Of a stretch of DNA of 64,000 bases, positions 53,737 through 64,000 are shown one piece after another. The stretch covers positions 248,001 through 312,000 of the forward strand of contig JAJTUP010000040.1 in the NCBI GenBank assembly GCA_021399435.1. Direction: 5' to 3'. Origin of the DNA: Diaporthe sp. PMI_573. Its lineage: Eukaryota; Ascomycota; Sordariomycetes; Diaporthales; Diaporthaceae. Position 1 is the stretch's first letter. Each line of letters begins with the position of its first letter. Under the pieces are notes generated by a model. That model was not told the DNA's origin. It saw only the letters and a list, made by a program, of their open reading frames with translations, and made no database searches. The translations under genes were made by a program, and so were the position numbers.

Positions 53737-54627
53737 CAGAGTGCGTAATCAACCAATTCAACTCAACTGGTACCTCCTCGCAGTTGGATTGACATCCGGC
53801 CAAGTATATTTCAGTTGGATTGGAGTTGGACGAGGCTGCTCTCAGTTGGATTGCAGTTAATTATTTCGTACCAACGGATATCTCCGATCTTCACGTCTTA
53901 ACGCCGATCCCACTCATCACTACCATGAGGGTAGGACAATACCCTCCCTGCTCCATGACCGCATACTCTGCGCCATCCCAATAGTGTGTCGATCAAGACG
54001 AGTTCGTAAAGGTGATACCATCTTTCCCGCGCTACTGAACGACCTTTCAGTCTCTGCTGACATTGTAGGGATAGACAGCAAGTCAGAGGCCATTCGAGAG
54101 AGGTTCGGATACTCCATTTCGTGCTCCTTCCACCAAGAAAGAGGGCTGAATTGGTATTTGTCGTCGGCGGGGGTAAAAGTGTGGATATAACGTTCGTACT
54201 CATCAAGCGCTGGGCGCCGTTGCGAAGGATATCCCGCTCTGTCATCTGGATGCTCCCTTTTGCGTTTGCCGAGCGAATGTGCCAGGAACGCGTCATATCC
54301 AGAGAGCGCCCTTCGGCTGCTCGCTGTCGACAGCACCGCTAAGCCAGGAACCACGCGAGTAGCATACTCCTCCTTCCACATCTTCTTAAGTCTTGTCGAG
54401 TAATCTTCTTCCCACTGCGTCGCATCCGCATGTCCTTCCCAGTGGTATTGCAGCGCCGGCCACCCAAAGCAAGGGTGAAGGACTACAGCACCGATATACG
54501 CAACAGGCCAGAGCTTATCGTAATACTCGTTAAGCTTCATCCACGCAAGGTTGATGTGGGTAGCAACCATATCAGCGCTGTCCTCTCCCAAGCCATCAAG
54601 GAGGTCATGATTCTGCTTGAGCAGATT
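53737..54627 (-). mobile_element. hAT fragment with C-terminal transposase remnant
   Basis: One presumed end starts CAGAGTGCGTAATCAACC at 53737, followed by GTTGGATT subterminal repeats to 53865. The minus strand then encodes a transposase C-terminus. At 54628 a LINE begins and the rest of the hAT is missing. Confidence 0.75.
53920..54627 (-). pseudogene. hAT transposase C-terminal part
   Basis: Reading THINLAWMKLNEYYDKLWPV, AYIGAVVLHPCFGWPALQYH, then SWWKEHEMEYPNLSRMASDL and LSIPTMSAETERSFSSAGKM with VSPLRTRLDRHTIGMAQSMR. This is the dimerisation block of a fungal hAT. The frame is open from the LINE junction to the stop at 53920. The N-terminal two thirds are absent. Confidence 0.87.
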
Positions 54628-56408
54628 TGGTGCAGAGAAGAATCAACGCAAGAGGTGGTTCGATGGCATTCGTGGACGACTACTCAGCCTGGGTGGTGGG
54701 ACCAACAGCGGAGGAGAATCGAGCCGGCATCCAATCAATTATAGACGAAGCACTGGGCTGGGAAAGACGGAGCGGCGCGACGTTCAACGGAGACAAGACG
54801 ACCATCGTGCATTTCACGCGAAACGCCGCGCGTACCAGCGACAAAGCGTTCATGATCAAAGGAAAAGTAGTCAAGCCCAAGGCGAGCGCCAAGATCCTGG
54901 GAGTGGTCATGGACGCGAAACTGCGGTACAAGGAACACATAGCTAGAGCCGCCGCAAGGGGGCTCTCGGCTGCTATGTGTCTGAGAAGACTGAAGATGCT
55001 GTCACCGCGGACTGCGAGACAACTGTTCGTAGCAACAGTAGCTCCCACCATGGACTATGCGTCCAGCGTGTGGGCGCACTCATGTGGCATTAGAGAAGCT
55101 GCTTGGCTGGACAAGGCACAGATGGTCGGAGCACAGGCGATCACGGGGGCTTTCCGGACCGTCGCAACGGCGGTGGCAGAGGCCGAAGCTAGCATCCAAC
55201 CGGTGCAAGAACGGCATGCGCAAGCGGCAACAAGGTTTTGGATCAACCTCCGGACCCTTCCCAGGACACACCCGTTGGCGACACTGAAAGTGAAAGTGTG
55301 TCGCCGATTCGTATCGCCGATGCAGAGGATTGCTCAAGTACAAGGGGAAACAGCCACTGAACGAATGGAGATCATTCGGGAGTACGCGTTACCGCCATGG
55401 AGGAACCGTATCCCGGTGTCGTGCGACCCTGACCGGGAGAGAGCGGTGGAAGAAGCAAAGAGGGTGAATGGCACAGTTATTGCCACCTGCTCCTCGCAGG
55501 GAAGGGGCATGGTAGGCATGGGAGGTGTCGTACGAGATACGGCGATCAACAAAGATGACGAGGTAGTAGCCAGCTACTCCATCACTCTCGGGTTGACGGA
55601 GGAGCTGAACCTATACATCGCCGAGTTGGGAGCTATAGAGATGGTATTGAGATGGATGCCGTCTGGACTCTGCTGGCGGGATGTGACTGTCATGACGAGC
55701 AGCCGCTCCGCACTAGAAGCCATACGGCGGCCACGACAACAATCCGGCCAACAGATCATACGGCAAATATACGACCATATGAAGCGTCTCGAAGACGAGG
55801 GCCACTCTCTCCGGATGTTGTGGGTTCCAGCAGGAGAAGAGGATTTTGCGCTGGGACCAAAAGCCAAAGCAGCAGCGCGGAAGGCCACAGAAGGAGAATG
55901 CAGACCAGATGTGCCACCACATCTAGCAAGATCCACAAGGATAAGACTAGCGATAACCAAGCAGCGGCAAACAAGAACACTACCAGAAAGAGTCGGGAAA
56001 TGCTCGAAGCAGATAGATACGGCACTGCCAGGCAAGCATACCCGTACTCTATATGACCCGCTGAAGAGGAAGGAAGCAGACGTACTATCACAGCTCCGCA
56101 CCGGAATGGTGAGACTTAACAGCTTTCTATGCAAGATGGGAACGGTGGAATCGGACACTTGCGAATGCGGGCTAGCATCAGAGACAGTGGAACACTTCCT
56201 ATTCCGCTGTGCAAAATGGACCGCGCAACGGGAAGGCATGTTGCGATGCTCACAGGCAAAGATGGGAAACCTATCATACTTCCTGGGGGGAAAGGCGGCG
56301 TCTGACGGTGACAAATGGACACCAGACATGCGGGCAGTACGGGCGACGATCAAATTTGCCATTGCAACGGGGAGGCTTGACATGGACCAGAAGCCTCAGG
56401 CACACTAA
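54628..56408 (+). pseudogene. LINE ORF2 fragment: end of reverse transcriptase, RNase H, CCHC-like end
   Basis: The reading starts VQRRINARGGSMAFVDDYSA, where FVDD is the polymerase catalytic box. It continues WVVGPTAEENRAGIQSIIDE, KILGVVMDAKLRYKEHIARA (thumb) and the RNase H domain (GVVRDT, GAIEMVLRW, RSALEAI). The end is CECGLASETVEHFLFRCAKW. The frame is open for 593 codons with no stop, so the copy is young, but without the endonuclease and most of the polymerase it cannot move by itself. Confidence 0.9.
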
Positions 56409-56695
56409 CTATTCAGATTGAATCCTACTAACATCATACAGTCTCATTTTGGCAGACCGTGCTTCAGCTGCTGAGGATAGGATGCTGAACACTTGGAGAA
56501 ATTGGCCTTCAAGCAGGCCTGTCACTGCATATACATCAGATTGGACCAGTCAGTAGAGTGAAATTGTGGGGCTTCGGGTGATTATGGAAGAACCGTACGA
56601 AACGAAAATAGCTTAGCGCAAAGGCCCTCTGGGGTGTGTCCCCCCGGGCGAAATAAAATCCATCCATCCATCCAACCCATTGTGTGTGTGTGTAC
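54628..56695 (+). mobile_element. 5'-truncated Tad-type LINE
   Basis: The copy begins inside the RT domain at the hAT junction (TGCAGAGAAGAATCAACG) and continues through RNase H, a 3' UTR, (ATCC)n and a (TG)n tail ending about 56695. 5' truncation at insertion is the usual outcome of target-primed reverse transcription. No target duplication could be identified because the far flank does not match the hAT. Confidence 0.88.
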
Positions 56696-57436
56696 TACGA
56701 AATGGGTGTCGCGAAAACTTTTAGTTAACATTTTTAGTAGTGGTGGTGTGGGTCCGTGGCTCATGTGGCTTGGCAGACCACGCTTGTAGTAAGGGGGTAC
56801 TCAGGAATACATCCTTAACAGAGCCAGAACTGGCAGGTCATCCTTCATGTACCTATCCAAAGACTCCTCGGCTCCCTTCAATGCTTCCCCATCGGTCGGT
56901 GCATCGTTCCTTATCTTCATCTTTCCACACTAGAGCCAACAATACCGCAGTGAAGTCTGACACACATGGCATTATAACTGGACACTGTATAATGCCGGCA
57001 TGCGTTGATCAGAACTCTGCCAGCCGCAGGACTTTACCTCTCAGATGAACCCCAAAGGACAGCGTGATAAGAAAAACCCTCCTGGATTGCAAAGGTCTTG
57101 CTTAGGCAGGTTGGTGTGATAGATTAGTTGAGAGCGTGTCATGGTATGCCCCAGTACAAGTCCCAGTACAATGAGGACGGAACTACTACAGGTATAAGGC
57201 GGACCCAATCTGGATTTGTGGTGAATGAACATCTTTCGTTTCCGATGGTCTCACTTGGACCTGCCCTCCCCTCCCCCCCTCTCTCTCGCGGTATTCAGTC
57301 GTGGGATGATAAGCCTACAATAGAGTGCTTTAAATATTGAATTGTGTTTCTTGTGACGGGACACTGCAGCCGGCTTGAGTAAACATTCGCAGCCCCTCGC
57401 AACAGTCAGGTTACTGTATCTAGATAGACGACATAT
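56696..57436. other. No gene recognised
   Basis: Short frames only between the LINE tail and the HET gene 3' end. Confidence 0.5.
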
Positions 57437-59442
57437 CTATACGATCCGTACTGGCTTGTCGTTGCCCTCAAATGAAATACAGCCTTGATCAACAACACCT
57501 GCTCCGACTCTTTTGTAATAACCGGCTGCCTTTCTTTCCAATTCCATGACGATGAGAACATAGTATTTCCATCTCGATTTGCCCTCTTCTCCCTCTTCTC
57601 CCTCTTCTCCCTCTTCTCCCTCTTCTCCCTCTTCTCCCTCTTCTCCCTCTTCTCCCTCTTCTCCCTCTTCTCCCTCTTCTCCCTCACCCTTGATCTTGGT
57701 CTGAGAGCTGCGTCGATACCAGAGTCGTCCCAAAATCGCACACCAAACCTCCTTTAAATCCCTGATTTCCCCATCAAACCACAAATCACCAATTCTATAG
57801 CCATTATGGTCTCGTAAGACTTGGCTGACTTTGGTAGTTTCCATCTTGTGTGCTTGAAGCCTTTTGATACGAGCAGTAATTCTCTCAGTGTCCAATTCTA
57901 CCGACGTATCCCATTCAGGTCTTGATTCCCAGAGCAGGTAGTCAATTTTTCCCATGTATGACTCCCAAGACCAAGACGGAGGGGTCGCCTGTTCAGGGTA
58001 TTGAATTTGTACCATCGGCCCTTGTTGATCTCTCCGCCAAAGAAGAGAGCGATGAATGAAGTTATGAAATACCCCAAAGCCAACTTGTGTGTTGAGTGTT
58101 TCGGCTATAGCACTTATTAGTGACATAATGGCTGTACCCCTATCTGTGTCATTCGTAAGACCTAATCCAGAATAGCGAGCGATGAGCTTGTGAGGTATTT
58201 CAAACTTCTTCAGCGGGCTTGCGTGATCCAGAAAACTAGGAAACTCAGGATCACTTAAAATGCTTCCATAACTATAGAGAGTTAGAAACCCACTGCTATT
58301 ATGTAGATATAAAACGTACAACCTATTACAATAAGGAGGGTACTTCACCTACTTGCGCATATATGTGAGAGTTTCACATCGCACACCACCGCCACATTCC
58401 CAGTAGGTCTGTCGATCTGTAAAGTGAAGTGTTCGCCTTGATAAGGCCCGTTCTTGTAAGACCCATGCTCGCGTGTTCAGGATCCCTCTCACCACATCAA
58501 CTTCGAAGTTGTCTGTGAAGGTAGTGGTGAATGTCGATGGACCGCCGGCTTGAGTAATGCAGACCCATTTACCAGGCTTGGGTGCTGGACGGGCAAGGAA
58601 GCCAATAGTGGAGTCTTGAGCTGAGGTAGCAGCGATAGTACAATAGGCTCCGCGGAAGACATCTTGCATTTTTCCTGCTTCAGATGCCCAATCATCTCTG
58701 TCGCCTTGTAGGATGCAGAGCGAGTCGATCCAGAGATAGCGTACACCAAGTTTTCGTGTGACTGTGATTGCGTCGCGAAAGGTAGCGGGAAGAATATTGA
58801 TATGAAACCCAGTCTTGGTGCGAGATTCCAAATTTTCACGTGTTGTAATCCATTTCCCCTTCAGATCGGTAGATAAATTGCCCCAGCAATGCGAAAGCGC
58901 GATGTAAGGTAAGTGCCCTTTGGGAGAAGTAAGATGAATCTTGGCCCAACTGAAGTTACCCAATTGGAATCGGCCTAGTTTGAGAGTATAGCCGAGGTCA
59001 ATCAGTCTGGTGGGAAACACACCCGGTGGCGATTTGGAGAAGCACTGAGCAGATCCTGGTCCGCAATTCCCCCGGTCACAAAGGTGCAGCCACTCCTTCA
59101 TCAGCTTGAAATGATCATGAGACCCCGCTTGGAGAGGTAATGGCAAGCCGTAATAGAGGTGGGAAAAGTCGTCTAGAACCAATTAGCATTGGTACAAGCT
59201 GTTTAAAAGTTAAAAGGTTGATCCAACATACTCTTATCAGCGCCAAACCTGAGACTAGAGGTCTCAAGAGCTTGACAAAGGGTGCATGAACCACATGGAG
59301 AACCAGAGGAAGACGAGATGGTAGATTGGCGTACTTCTTGGCAGTGGTCTGGAAAGTCGTCCAAGGAAAGATAATTATGAGGCCAAGTAGCTTTAAATTT
59401 CAGAGCAAGATCACGTTCAGATCTCCATCGATCTTCGGCAAG
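57437..59442 (-). CDS. HET-domain (heterokaryon incompatibility type) protein, at least three coding exons
   Basis: Supported exons: 59442-59232, 59172-58353 and 58271-57437, with introns of 59 and 81 nt; they join in frame to 621 residues. A Cys cluster (CGSCTLCQAL) precedes the HET domain. The domain has YIALSHCWG, RKLGVRYLWIDSLCILQGDR (with DDWASEAGKM), GAYCTIAATSA and NTRAWVLQERALSRRTLHFT. The C-terminal half carries a Gly-Glu-Glu repeat. The family triggers cell death when incompatible nuclei or signals meet. The 5' end is not resolved: an acceptor CCCTAG precedes 59442, and upstream lie a short exon-like piece (CICNQESGECI) and the 76-bp intron-signal array. Confidence 0.87.
57577..57690. 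repeat. 9-bp minisatellite TTCTCCCTC, about 12 units, inside the HET coding region
   Basis: The plus strand shows a near-perfect run of TTCTCCCTC. On the coding (minus) strand it is GAGGGAGAA, read as a Gly-Glu-Glu repeat. The unit length of 9 keeps the frame, so copy-number change alters protein length without breaking it. Confidence 0.93.
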
Positions 59443-59552
59443 CTAGGGATGTTTAGCAGGTTAAGATGATCAGGATTAAAACGAGAACTTACTAACTATA
59501 CATTCCCCGGATTCTTGGTTACAGATACATCCTCAAAGATTGCCTAAGGAGG

Positions 59553-60063
59553 TAGTAATACTTACCCGCTATATTACCAAGAAAAATAATTAGGTTAGAA
59601 ACAAGCCTTGAGAGGTAGGGGAGGGAGGCAGTAACACTTACATGCTATATTACCAAGAAAAACAATTAGGTTAGAAACAAGCCTTGAGAGGCAGGGGAGG
59701 GAGGCAGTAATACTTACCCGCTATATCACCAAGAAAAACAATTAGGTTAGAAACAAGCCTTGAAAGGCAGGGGAGGGAGGCAGTAATACTTACCTCCTAT
59801 ATTACCAAGAAAAACAATTAGGTTAGAAACAAGCCTTGAGAGGCAGGGGAGGGAGGCAGTAACACTTACCAGCTATATTACCAAGAAAAACAATCAGGTT
59901 AGAAACAAGGCTTGAGAGGCAGGGGAGGGAGGCAGTAATACTTACCTCCTATATCACCAAGAAAAACAATCAGGTTAGAAACAAGCCTTGAGAGGTAGGG
60001 GAGGGAGGCAGTAATACTTACATCCTATCTCATCACAAAAAACACCTAGGTTAGAGATCATGA
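59553..60063 (-). repeat. 76-bp tandem array; every unit carries donor, branch site and acceptor
   Basis: Unit starts are exactly 76 bp apart: 59553, 59629, 59705, 59781, 59857, 59933, 60009 (the last is partial and diverged). On the minus strand each unit has a donor GTAAGT, a branch-like CTAAC, a pyrimidine tract (TTGTTTTTCTTGG in the full units) and an acceptor ending in TAG. Acceptor and next donor are separated by three bases: GAT, GAG, CTG, GAG, CGG, CAT, CGG in transcription order. Outside that triplet, units 1-6 differ at only a few sites, nearly all transitions. The array lies directly upstream of the first supported exon of the HET gene, in the same orientation. Confidence 0.93.
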
Positions 60064-62036
60064 CTTGTTTATAAGAATCTCCAGCCTATCTTCTGTGTGG
60101 ATCAACCTACCGCTTTATAATTTCCGTTATCTCTCCCATTATGCCCCATCCTGTCTATTATCTCCTGGCTTATGTGTCTAGTATTAGCCTAGCTCACTTC
60201 GGTATCTCACTGTGGCATACTGGTTCCTGCTTGCTGCGACGCAATTAGAATTCGGCGATAAATGACAAGGCTCAGAATCGCAAGTAAGTAGCCCACATGA
60301 GTGAGGTCCATAGATGCCAAGCTCTTGCTTATAGGCAGACGAAGGCAAAGCTATCCAGCGGGTTGAACGTTAACTGGTGATATGGGGATGCGCGCCAGCT
60401 GCTCAACGATGACGTGACAGATGTGTTTCAGTCGCCTCCGCACATGAGAGGGGTAGACTGATATCCTCTAGGCAGCTGGATGCCTTATGAAATCATGGCG
60501 GCTGACGTGAGGTAACACAGCAGGCAATAGCTGTGCATCATTGGACTGATTGCTCCTTTGACGGATTAGGCCATGAGGAGTCAGGAAAACAGAGCGGGGT
60601 TATCTATTACACTTTAACAATCTGGTGCACTGTATGTAACTACAGTAATTGAGAATTTAACCTATTCCACTTGGCAAAGCCGCTCGACGGTCCCCACCTT
60701 CACAGCGAGCAGTGCGGTGGGATGATTACTTTGTTTAAAAGCTGCCCGTACATGCGGTGGAGTCGTCAGTTCCCGATGAGGAACACCGCGCCTCTCCATG
60801 GGCCGCCGTGACGACTCGATCAAGCATGTCCAGGGCCCTCGCCCCGCCCCGACAGGAGTCATGCAAGTGACCGAGGCGGCAACAGTGTGGGTGGGACTGC
60901 AAAGATTGGTACACTAATCACTGAAAGAGTAAGAAATGAACCGCCGTATGCACCATCCATCCGCTGTAGGTGGGTGCTGCTATAGCCTATAGTGCAATGT
61001 CGAAACAATTAGTGGGTCGTGGGGAAGATTCCCGCAGCCAAGGCTACGGCAGAGCGAGGACGGAGCAACGCATAGTTGAACTTCTCCGGAATGATGACAA
61101 AACAGCCCGAGGCCTTGTATCGACAACGTTTGCTGCATTCACCAGCCGGCAAAAGAGAACTCGTCGCCCAGGAGGCACAAAGTCTCGGCCCGCCAGTTTG
61201 GTCGTCACAGTACTCGATGAACCGGGCGGCTAGTACCCGAAAATAAGCATACATTTACACCTCTGGAATTGTCATACTAGCTCGCGCGCGGACAAGCCAC
61301 ACGGCGTGAACAGCGGAGGTGAAAAAGCGCTGATGACGAGGGATCTCCACGGCGAGCCCGACATCATCGCCGTCTGGGACTATGCAGAAAGCCCTCAGCA
61401 CCTCGCGATAGGCCGGCGAGGGTCCTGGCCACCGCGGAGAGCGAGGTTACACCTGTTTCAGGACCCCTGGTGCGGAAGGTCAATAAGGTTCACCCCTGGA
61501 GGCGCGCCTAGGCCGACATGTCCGTCTGTTGTCAAATGAACTGTCTTGGCTCATAAGAAACGAAAATGAAACTTTATTTTCTCGCCTTTTCCTCCTTGGG
61601 CGGCCAATGCCAGGCATACTCTGATGGGCTGCTGTAAGCGACCGCGTCGGACGTCGAAGTCTGAGAGTGGAAGTGTACCCTCGCTCCATAATGCCGCTGC
61701 TCTACGGCCTGCCACAAATCATCCCACTTGGGCACTGAATACAACCATACCGAGATACTGGCAGAAAACGATTACTAACTTTTCGGTCGATGCTGCCGAC
61801 TCAACAAGGTTCCAGCGGCCACGTCCAGCCTGCAAGTCATCATCTTGCTTAAAATGAAGTAAAAGCCCAACCTCTTTTCTCTGGCCTATCCCGTCCTGCC
61901 CTTTTAACCGCCATCAACGACGCAACGAATGACCACAGGCGCGTGATCTCCATACATATACCCGGTGGCTCTCACCACCCACTCGGCTGTCCCCAAACCA
62001 GCAAGCCTCATTGAAGGCGAGTAGACGAAGCCCAGC
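60064..62036. other. No gene recognised; upstream region of the MFS gene
   Basis: About 2 kb of short frames. CTTGGGCGGCCAATG at about 61595-61609 is similar to the complement of the shared motif at 50-52 kb, but with an extra G; it is about 430 bp upstream of the MFS start. No repeats or RNA genes seen. Confidence 0.45.
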
Positions 62037-63883
62037 ATGGCCAAGGAAGTCGAGATGACCAACACGGAGCGGGCTCTGTTCGGCTGGGAGTCCACCGTCG
62101 ACAGCATCAACAAGGAATCCATCGCAGGCCCTTCGCAGGCGGAGACGTCCTCTTCCACTCGTTCAAAGCGTCAATCCATGGACATCGCTGGCAGTGTCTT
62201 CCTCATTGCTTCCGACGGCCGCCTGCTCAGCCTGCCCATCCCGAGCGATTCTCCCACCGACCCTCTCAATTTTGAGAAGAAACGGCGGCTGTTCATCTAC
62301 TTCACCCTGGTGATCCACTCCGCCATTTGCATGTTCTCCATTCAGTCCCCTGGGAACTTATACGCCGCCTTCCTTCACACATTCACCAAGGAGGTATGAC
62401 ATCCCCATGGAATCCACGGGTTTCCGCAATGGCAGCTAATGAGATGCTAGGATATGGCCCCTTTCTCGGTCGATACCCTTTCCGGTAGCCCTACATTGAT
62501 GATGGGACTGAGCTTCTTCTTCTGGATCCCTTGTTCGGTGGCCTTCGGCAGGAGGCCACTTATCATCCTGTCAGCCATTTTGATGTCCGTGGGGACCTTG
62601 TGGGCCGGCTTCACCAACGACTACCACCAGCTCCTCGGAGGCATATGCCTCACGGGTCTTGCCGGCGGCGCCACGCTGAGTGTCGTATGTTACCTCAAAT
62701 ATTTACAGTGTAGGCAAATGACACTAACCCAGTCTCATAGACAATCCTCCAACTCATCGACCTGACATTCATCCATGAACGCCCCCTCGCCATCGCCGCC
62801 TTCTGGTGCGGAGGTGGTGGCCTGCCACTGCTGGTCCTCGCGAACCTGCCACTCATAGTCGATGTCAAGAAGGACTTCCACAGCGTGTACAGGGGTCTCG
62901 CCATCCCGAGCATAATCCTCCTCATCGTGATATTCTTCTTTGTCCCGGAAACATACTTCCTCCGGCCCCCCGTCGCCTTCGACGGCCGCGTCCTCGTCCA
63001 GAGCGGCACGGAGAAGGTCAGGATGTACGAGGAGTGGTGGGACGTCCCCGGCGGCGACAACCGCTCCATCCAGGCCATGGAGAACGGCCTCCCCAGCCTG
63101 AATGACCTCCCCGTCCACACCTGGCGCGTGACCCCGCTCCGCATCTGGAAGCGGTCCGTCTGCGAGCCGCGCGCCGCCGCCGCGAGCTTCGTCCAGATCT
63201 TCCTCTGCGTGGCCAACCCGCTCGTCTTCTGGGTGACCCTCCTCAACGCCATCAACTTCGCAGGCATGATGTCCATCGGCACCGGGTTCCCCGTCCGCAT
63301 GGCAGAGGCCCCCTACCACCTGCCCCCGGAGGCCGTCTCCCGCGTCAACTATTCCGCCGCGTCGGGCAGCTTCCTCGCCCTCCCGGCCGCGTACTACATG
63401 CTCAACAACGTCATGAAGCGCCTGACGCTGCGCAACAAGGGCATCCGCCACGCGGAGTTCTACCTCCCGGCCTTTATCCTCCCCGTCGTCAGCGGCGCCA
63501 TCAGCGTCTTCATCTACGGCTTCGCCGCCCGCGACAAGTGGCACCCGGCCGCGTACCACGTCGCCTACGGCCTCAACGCGTTTAGCTACGCCTCCGCCTC
63601 CGTCGTCAACACAATCTGGGTCGTCGAGTCCCTGCCCCAGTGGGCCGCGGCCGGCATCGCTGTCGTCGGAGGCGTCAGCTACGTCGCCAGCTACGGCATC
63701 ACAGCCGTGCTGCCCATGTGGAACGCCGCTGCCGGTTATGTCGCCGTCAACTCCGCCATCGGCATCGCCATGATCAGCGTCGGCCTGTTCGCTATCCCGA
63801 TTGCCTTCTGGGGAAAGAGCGTGCGGCAGTTCATCAGCGGGCGGTTCTCCGCCTACGAGGGCGGTGCCCTGAGGCCGCAGTGA
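62037..63883 (+). CDS. Major facilitator superfamily transporter, three exons, 577 residues
   Basis: Exons 62037-62393, 62451-62684 and 62741-63883; introns of 57 and 56 nt (GTATGA...GCTAG, GTATGT...CATAG), all phase 0. An N-terminal cytoplasmic tail of about 95 residues (LPIPSDSPTDPLNFEKKRRL) precedes the first helix. VAFGRRPLIILSAILMSVGT is motif A; GICLTGLAGGATLSV the helix-4 region; a long central loop (WWDVPGGDNRSIQ) splits two six-helix halves. The C-terminal half includes VVESLPQWAAAGIAVVGGVS. It resembles fungal DHA1-type H+ antiporters; the substrate is unknown. GC-rich coding makes a long antisense frame. Intact. Confidence 0.92.
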
Positions 63884-64000
63884 GTGAGTGAGATTGAGAG
63901 TTAGAGTGAGAATAAAAGAAACTACAGCCGAGAGGCGCATATGTGAGACAGACTCGTGTCTCCTTCAGGATATACAGAACACCTGGGACAGGGCTTGGTC

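Noticed and set aside
55574..56383. 269-codon minus-strand frame
   Set aside because: Antisense to the LINE RNase H region.
59553..60063. CRISPR-like array
   Set aside because: Units are contiguous tandem repeats with no spacers, in a eukaryotic genome; the variable part is only 3 nt.
61595..61609. Fifth copy of the shared CCGCCAAGA motif upstream of the MFS gene
   Set aside because: The complement has an inserted G in the core and poor flanks; too weak to count.
62735..63940. Long open frame of about 400 codons on the minus strand, Asp/Gly/Val-rich
   Set aside because: It is the antisense shadow of the GC-rich MFS transporter exon 3; composition is repetitive and no domain is visible.

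Overview
The window is nuclear DNA of a filamentous ascomycete. Genes are split by introns of about 48-106 nt with GTRNGT-type donors, CTAAC-like branch sites and YAG acceptors. The gene families are typical of Pezizomycotina: a HET-domain protein, a BCS1-like AAA ATPase, a GH11 xylanase, Pth11-like rhodopsin-fold proteins, NACHT remnants and Tad-type LINEs. Many transposon copies carry in-frame TAG/TAA/TGA where CAG/CAA/CGA is expected, which fits repeat-induced point mutation. A Fusarium-like Sordariomycete accessory region is my best guess, but it is an inference.

Layout. 0-17 kb is a transposon graveyard: LINE 3' end, a rhodopsin-family gene broken by a pogo-like element, an intact hAT, the 5' half of a Tad LINE, and an esterase-NACHT (NLR-type) remnant run into Tc1/pogo debris. 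17-24 kb holds an F-box gene, a broken BTB gene, a Cys/His-rich gene and a two-exon small gene. 24-27 kb is a decayed hAT. 28-31.4 kb has a GH11 xylanase and a small dsRNA-binding protein. 31.7-36.7 kb is a nested zone: broken hAT, MFS fragment, and a C2H2 regulator gene cut by a deletion-derivative hAT with perfect 8-bp target duplication that itself carries a solo LTR. 37.6-40 kb is a second hAT with an intact transposase. 40.8-47.3 kb has a MYND gene, a BCS1-like gene and a third gene cut by a second pogo-like element. 47.8-53.7 kb is a small-molecule metabolism neighbourhood (methyltransferase, metallo-beta-lactamase-fold hydrolase, truncated AYR1-like reductase, small membrane protein, isochorismatase-like hydrolase, aminotransferase 3' end). 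53.7-56.7 kb is hAT debris plus a 5'-truncated LINE. 57.4-60 kb is a HET gene whose 5' side runs into a 76-bp tandem array. 62-63.9 kb is an intact MFS transporter.

Most notable. (1) Seven tandem 76-bp units upstream of the HET gene each contain a complete set of intron signals on the minus strand, with acceptor and next donor exactly 3 nt apart; that triplet is the most variable part of the repeat. It reads like a string of near-identical introns separated by 3-nt micro-exons. (2) A motif close to ATCATTRTCCGCCAAGA occurs four times, once upstream of each of four neighbouring genes at 48.9-53 kb, suggesting shared regulation. (3) Several host genes are cut by elements whose target duplications are still exact, so the ancestral reading frames can be followed across the insertions.
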